Shown: positions 57,842 through 64,000 of the stretch, piece after piece | How positions within the stretch are numbered: position 1 is the stretch's first letter | Layout: each line of letters begins with the position of its first letter | Assembly (NCBI RefSeq): GCF_019049325.1 | Contig: NZ_JAGMUO010000052.1 | Span: forward strand, 34,780-98,779 | Reading direction: 5' to 3' | DNA from: Streptomyces sp. AC512_CC834 | GTDB lineage: Bacteria; Actinomycetota; Actinomycetes; Streptomycetales; Streptomycetaceae | DNA: 64,000 bases | Notes under the pieces: generated by a model | The model's input: only the letters and a program-made list of their open reading frames with translations | What the model was told of the DNA's origin: nothing | Databases searched by the model: none | Position numbers and translations under genes: made by a program

Positions 57842-57842
<1 letters not shown>
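57087..57842 (+). CDS. pcaI: 3-Oxoadipate CoA-transferase subunit A
   Basis: A 251-aa alpha subunit of the succinyl-CoA:3-oxoadipate CoA-transferase, a cytoplasmic heteromer. The glycine-rich CoA-transferase opening VGGFGLSGVPNVLIQAL lies near residues 26-42, with NNCGAMESGLAVLL and YIGANKEFARQYLGGELEVEM downstream. The ATG gives a normal length. First gene of the operon; its last bases overlap the pcaJ start. It activates beta-ketoadipate in the last steps of protocatechuate breakdown. Confidence 0.95.
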
Positions 57843-58482
<640 letters not shown>

Positions 58483-58486
<4 letters not shown>

Positions 58487-59685
58487 AGGACGTCTACGTC
58501 GTCGACGCGGTCCGCACCCCGTTCGGCAAGTACAACGGCTCCCTGGCGGGCGTGCGCCCCGACGACCTGGCCGCCCACGCGATCCGCGGGCTCCTCGCCC
58601 GCACCCCTGACCTGGACCCGTCCAGGATCGAGGACGTGTACTTCGGCAACGCCAACGGCGCCGGCGAGGAGAACCGCAACGTCGCCCGCATGGCGGCCCT
58701 GCTCGCGGGCCTGCCCACCAGCGTCCCCGGTGTCACGGTGAACCGGCTGTGCGCGTCCGGCCTCGAGGCGGTGATCCAGGCCGCCCGTGCCATCGCCGTC
58801 GGCGACGCGTCGATCGCGCTCGCGGGCGGGGTGGAGTCGATGACCCGGGCGCCGTACGTGCTGCCCAAGTCGGACCGGCCCTTCCCCGCCGGGCACGCCG
58901 AGCTGTACTCGACCACCCTGGGCTGGCGCATGGTCAACCCGGCGATGGACCCGCAGTGGACGATCCCGCTCGGCGAGTCGGCGGAGCTGATCGCGGACAA
59001 GCACAAGATCACCCGCGAGCAGCAGGACGAATATGCCCTCGCCTCGCACCGGAAGGCGGCCCGCGCGCAGGCCGACGGCCTCTTCGACGCCGAGCTCGCC
59101 GCCGTCCCGGTACCGCGCCGCAAGGGCGACCCGGTGGACTTCGCCGCCGACGAATGCGTACGCCCGGACGCCTCCCTGGAGACGATGGCGAAGCTCAGGC
59201 CGTCCTTCCGCAAGCCGGAAGGCACGGTCACGGCCGGGAACGCCTCCCCGCTCAACGACGGCGCGGCGGCCCTGCTCCTGGTCGACGCGGAGGGCCTGAA
59301 GGCCACCGGCCGCGAGCCGCTGGCCCGGATCTCCGCCACCGGTGTCTCGGCGACCGACCCGCAGTACTTCGGTCTCGCCCCCGTCGAGGCGGTGAACCGC
59401 GCGCTCGCCAGGGCCGGGAGGACCTTCGCCGACCTCGACGTCCTCGAACTCAACGAGGCGTTCGCCGCCCAGGTGCTGGGCTGCCTCGCCGAGTGGCCCG
59501 AGTTCGACCCCGCGGTCCTCAACCCGCAGGGCGGCGCCATCGCCCTCGGCCATCCCCTCGGCGCCTCCGGCGCCCGCCTCGCCGGCACCGTCGCCCACCA
59601 GCTCGCCCGCAAGGGCGGCGGCACGGGCATCGCCACCCTCTGCATCGGCGTCGGCCAGGGTCTCGCCCTGGTCCTCGACCGCTAG
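58483..59685 (+). CDS. pcaF: 3-Oxoadipyl-CoA thiolase
   Basis: A 400-aa thiolase that cleaves beta-ketoadipyl-CoA to succinyl-CoA and acetyl-CoA. Nucleophilic Cys in NRLCASGLEAVIQAA near residue 89, His in GGAIALGHPLGASGARLAGT, and Cys in ATLCIGVGQG at the C-terminus. GGAGAGG precedes GTG 58483. Length and the PFGKYNGSLAGVRPDDL opening fit PcaF. Ends 26 bases before pcaH. Confidence 0.96.
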
Positions 59686-59711
59686 CCACCCACGGGAATC
59701 ACGGGAACGTC

Positions 59712-60497
59712 ATGACTCTCACCCAGACTCTCACCCAGCACGACATCGACGCGGAGATCGCCGCCGAGCACGCCGCCTACGACAAGCGGGTCGCCGACGG
59801 CGCGCCCGTCGAGCACCACCCGCGCCGCGACTACGCCCCGTACCGTTCCTCGGTGCTGCGCCACCCGAAGCAGCCGCCGATCGCCATCGACGTCACCAAG
59901 GACCCTGAGCTGGTGGAGCTGGCCTCCCCCGCCTTCGGCGAGCGGGACATCACCGGCGTCGACAACGACCTGACCAGGCAGCACACCGGGGAGCCGGTCG
60001 GCGAGCGCGTCACCGTCTCCGGCCGCCTCCTCGACCGGAACGGCAAGCCCGTACGCGGGCAGCTCGTGGAGATCTGGCAGGCCAACTCGGCCGGGCGGTA
60101 CGCGCACCAGCGCGAGCAGCACAACGCCCCGCTGGACCCGAACTTCACCGGCGTGGGCCGCACCCTCTCCGACGACGACGGCTTCTACCGCTTCACGACC
60201 GTCGAGCCGGGCCCCTACCCGTGGCGCAACCACGTCAACGCCTGGCGCCCGGCCCACATCCACTTCTCCGTGTTCGGCTCGGCGTTCACGCAGCGGCTCG
60301 TGACACAGATGTACTTCCCGAACGACCCGCTGTTCCCGTACGACCCGATCCTCCAGTCGGTGACGGACGACGCCGCGCGGCAGCGGCTGATCGCGACCTA
60401 CGACCACAGCCTGTCGGTGCCGGAGTTCTCGCTCGGCTACCACTGGGACATCGTGCTCGACGGCCCGAACGCCACCTGGATCGAAGAAGGACGCTGA
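59712..60497 (+). CDS. pcaH: Protocatechuate 3,4-dioxygenase beta subunit
   Basis: A 261-aa iron-binding subunit of the intradiol dioxygenase that opens the ring of protocatechuate. Fe(III) ligands are visible: Tyr in NSAGRYAH near residue 136, Tyr in GPYPWRN and the His pair in WRPAHIHFSVFG near 183. GGGAACGTC precedes ATG. The N-terminus has a small MTLTQTLTQ repeat. Six bases separate it from pcaG. Confidence 0.97.
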   Translation: MTLTQTLTQHDIDAEIAAEHAAYDKRVADGAPVEHHPRRDYAPYRSSVLRHPKQPPIAIDVTKDPELVELASPAFGERDITGVDNDLTRQHTGEPVGERVTVSGRLLDRNGKPVRGQLVEIWQANSAGRYAHQREQHNAPLDPNFTGVGRTLSDDDGFYRFTTVEPGPYPWRNHVNAWRPAHIHFSVFGSAFTQRLVTQMYFPNDPLFPYDPILQSVTDDAARQRLIATYDHSLSVPEFSLGYHWDIVLDGPNATWIEEGR

Positions 60498-60503
60498 CCC
60501 GCC

Positions 60504-61105
60504 ATGACGAAGATCGACACCAGTCGCCCGGAGCAGGTGCCGCCCACGCCCTCGCACACGGTCGGCCCGTTCTACGGGTACGCGCTGCCCTTCCGCGGCG
60601 GCGAGGACATCGCGCCCGCCGGGCATCCGGACACGGTCACCGTGCACGGGTACGTGTACGACGGCGCCGGCGACCCGCTGCCGGACGCCCTCGTGGAGCT
60701 GTGGGGGCCGGACGCCGAGGGCAATGTGCCGACCGCCGACGGCTCGATGCGGCGCGACCCCGCCTCCGGCGGCTTCCTCGGCCGCAACGGCGTGGAGTTC
60801 ACCGGCTTCGGGCGTATCCAGACCGACGCGGACGGCCACTGGTACGCGCGGACACTGCGGCCCGGGGCGCGCGGGCGGAGCGCGCCGTACGTGAGTGTGT
60901 GCGTGTTCGCGCGCGGGCTGCTGGTGCACCTGTACACCCGGATCTACCTGCCGGGCGACGAGGCGGTGCTCGCCGCGGACCCGCTGCTGTCCCGGGTGCC
61001 GGCCGGGCGCCGCGACACGCTGATCGCGGCGGACGAGGGCCACGGGACGTACCGTTTCGACATCCGCCTTCAGGGCGAGGGCGAGACGGTCTTCCTGGAG
61101 TTCCA

Positions 61106-61109
<4 letters not shown>
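60504..61109 (+). CDS. pcaG: Protocatechuate 3,4-dioxygenase alpha subunit
   Basis: A 201-aa subunit without iron ligands that forms the active heteromer with PcaH. Family segments TPSHTVGPFYGYALPF near residue 15, VELWGPDAEGN, GFGRIQTDADGHWYARTL and LYTRIYLPGDE are in order. ATG follows the pcaH stop by 6 bases; the 3' end overlaps pcaB (GTGA). Confidence 0.95.
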
Positions 61110-62481
<1,372 letters not shown>

Positions 62482-62485
<4 letters not shown>

Positions 62486-63603
62486 CCATCCTCGACCACC
62501 TCATCGAAGGCCCCGCCTCCGCTCCCCCGCTGCTGCTGGGGCCCTCTCTGGGCACCTCGTACGCCCTGTGGGACCGGGTGGCGCCCGAGCTGTCCGTCGG
62601 GCACCGGGTGATCCGCTGGAACCTGCCGGGGCACGGTGGTTCGGCGGCGGACCTCGTCGGCCCCGGCGCCACCGTCGGCGACCTGGCCGGCCTGGTGCTC
62701 GACCTCGCCGACTCGCTCGGGGTGGAGCGGTTCGCCTACGCCGGGGTGTCACTGGGCGGTGCGGTGGGCCTGCAACTGGCCGTGCATCACCCGGAGCGCG
62801 TGTCGTCCCTGGCGGTCCTCTGCTCGTCGGCGCACTTCAACGGGGCGAAGCCGTGGGAGGAACGGGCCGCGCTGGTACGGACCGAGGGGCTGGCGGGGCT
62901 CGCGGAGAGCGCGGACGAGCGGTGGTTCACCCCGGGGTTCACCGTGCCGCGGCTGGTCCGGGACCACCGGGACGCCGATCCCGGTGCGTACGCCGCCTGT
63001 TGCGACGCGCTGGCCGCCTTCGACCTGCGGGACCTGGTCGGCGGGATCTCCGCGCCGACGCTGCTGGTCGCGGGGCGCGAGGACCCGGCCACGCCGCCCG
63101 CGCACCTGCGGGAGCTCGCCGACGCGGTACCCGGCGCGACCCTGACCGAGATCCCGGGCGCCTCGCACCTGGCTCCGGCCGAACGCCCCGAGGCGGTGCT
63201 GACCGCGCTGCGGGCGCACTTCGACGGTGGCGCCAAGCGGGGCATGGCGGTGCGGCGCGAGGTGCTGGGCGACGCGCACGTGGACCGGGCCCAGGGGCGG
63301 CAGTCGCCGTTCACCGCCCGATTCCAGGACTTCATCTCGCGCTACGCGTGGGGCGAGATCTGGACCGACGAGACCCTCTCGCGCCGCGAGCGCAGCATGG
63401 TCACGCTGACGGCGCTCGTCGCGCACGGCCACTACGAGGAGCTGGCCATGCACGTGCGGGCCGCCCGGCGCAACGGGCTGACGGCGGACGAGATCGGGGC
63501 GGTGCTGCTCCAGACGGCGGTGTACTGCGGGGTACCGGCGGCCAACTCGGCGTTCGCGACGGCCCAGCGGGTGCTGGCCGAGGAGGACGGCGCCGCGGGG
63601 TGA
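62482..63603 (+). CDS. pcaL: PcaD-PcaC fusion: enol-lactone hydrolase plus carboxymuconolactone decarboxylase
   Basis: A 373-aa bifunctional enzyme. Residues 1-250 are an alpha/beta-hydrolase with the nucleophile in AGVSLGGAVGLQ near 93 and the catalytic His in GASHLAPAERP. Residues 250-373 are the PcaC decarboxylase with ALVAHGHYEELAMHVRAARRNG and QTAVYCGVPAAN. TTG 62482 follows GGAG and overlaps the pcaB stop. Fusion of these two steps is known in Streptomyces and Rhodococcus. It is the last gene of the operon; its product is beta-ketoadipate for PcaIJ. Confidence 0.95.
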
Positions 63604-63903
63604 GCCGACGCCGGTGAGCGATGCCCGCCTCTGCGAGGAGCGCGCCGACGGGCCGGAGCCGCGTGAGCCGAGGCCCGCCGTTCGTGGTCAGCGCGAGCCG
63701 AAGCCGGACGGCCAGGGGCAGCGCGAGCCGAAGACCGGACAGCGAAGGCCGACGTGAGCCACCGCCGGACATCCGCGGACGGCGGGAGGCACCACGGCCG
63801 ATGCCGGGCAGCGATGCACGGACAGCCAGTGCCGGGCGGCCGATGCACGCCTAGCCACACTCGCCGATGCACGGTCAGCCAGTGCCAGGCGGCCGATGCA
63901 CGC
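63604..63903. other. Non-coding region between pcaL and the IS end
   Basis: About 300 bases with low-complexity GAGCCGAAG-like repeats (63690-63745) and a 53-bp duplication at its right end. A 47-codon frame from GTG 63613 contains the doubled peptide GQREPK but has no ribosome binding site, so I treat it as non-coding. No promoter or terminator is convincing. Confidence 0.6.
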
Positions 63904-63917
63904 CTAGCTGTACTGCC
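63812..63917. repeat. 53-bp imperfect tandem duplication at the IS boundary
   Basis: The unit beginning CGATGCACGGACAGCCAGTG at 63812 recurs at 63865 with about 8 mismatches. The second copy runs through the stop codon of the transposase. Within each unit CGATGCACG appears twice. Looks like a duplication at the edge of the mobile element. Confidence 0.75.
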
Positions 63918-64000
63918 CAGGGACGTTGGTCAACCTGGTGACGGGTGGTTTGCCGCCGGTTGCGGTGTGGGGGCGGTGGTGATTGTAGTGATGGAGCCAG
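63904..64000 (-). mobile_element. IS481/IS3-like transposase, C-terminal end (continues beyond the window)
   Basis: Reading the minus strand into the stop at 63906-63904 gives WLHHYNHHRPHTATGGKPP followed by VTRLTNVPGQYS. The NHHRPH...GKPP pattern is the C-terminus of the DDE integrase-core transposases of the IS481 (and IS3) families, just after the catalytic Glu region. Only 31 residues are inside the window. A mobile element therefore adjoins the pca operon and may be strain-specific. No terminal inverted repeat could be identified to the left. Confidence 0.8.

Noticed and set aside
63613..63756. 47-codon frame after pcaL with repeated GQREPK
   Set aside because: No ribosome binding site and clearly driven by DNA repeats; kept as non-coding.

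Overview
This is a high-GC actinobacterial chromosome segment, almost certainly from a Streptomyces. It has GTG/TTG starts, GTGA/ATGA stop-start overlaps, a WhiB-like protein, an SsgA-like sporulation protein, a GlxA-type regulator, a two-domain laccase and a bldA-type TTA codon. From memory, the gene order (zitB, idi, SCO6745-like, tex, macrodomain, fadB/thiolase, ssgD, laccase, pcaV-pca) matches the S. coelicolor SCO67xx region read in descending order. The sequence is not identical to S. coelicolor, so a relative is likely. No rRNA, tRNA or CRISPR array was seen.

Region 1 (1-6.5 kb, minus strand) is a tightly coupled operon: a 630-aa CDP-alcohol phosphotransferase, a LicC-like nucleotidyltransferase, an archaeal-type glycerol-1-phosphate dehydrogenase, a second CDP-alcohol phosphotransferase, a family-2 glycosyltransferase and a Wzm/Wzt-type ABC exporter cut by the window edge. 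It looks like a complete make-activate-transfer-export pathway for a phosphoglycerol or phospho-polyol glycoconjugate of unknown structure. Region 2 (7-26 kb) holds housekeeping and accessory genes: zinc exporter, IPP isomerase, anti-sigma-type ATPase, enoyl-CoA hydratase, DJ-1/GlxA pair, Tex, an ABC-F protein, D-amino-acid oxidase-like protein, BCCT transporter, secreted M14 and M1 peptidases, a macrodomain gene with a damaged 5' end, an amino acid permease and a divergent MerR regulator.

Region 3 (26.4-32.5 kb) is a beta-oxidation operon (CoA transferase, thiolase, FadB-like protein) with a divergent enoyl-reductase-like gene. Region 4 (32.6-45.8 kb) contains endonuclease V, ssgD, a GPP34 protein, an ABC-F gene with an attenuator-like leader and a three-codon upstream ORF, DDAH, an acyl-ACP desaturase preceded by three palindromic 15-bp repeats, a giant HEAT-like protein, a WhiB-like protein and a VOC protein.

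Region 5 (45.9-53.1 kb) is a secreted copper and sugar-oxidation locus: Tat-exported laccase with a LacI regulator, divergent from a ThuA-sugar dehydrogenase fusion (TTA at codon 3) that is translationally coupled to a cupredoxin-DUF1080 fusion. Region 6 (53.1-56.4 kb) has divergent LigD-type polymerase and ATP-dependent ligase genes plus a DUF3048 lipoprotein. Region 7 (56.4-63.6 kb) is the complete lower protocatechuate (beta-ketoadipate) pathway, pcaIJFHGBL, with divergent pcaV. An IS481-like transposase end and a 53-bp duplication close the window.

Short tandem repeats (10, 15 and 23 bp) at gene ends and in leaders recur across the window. The findings most worth follow-up are the glycerol-1-phosphate operon, the copper/3-keto-sugar locus, the ABC-F leader and the desaturase operator array.
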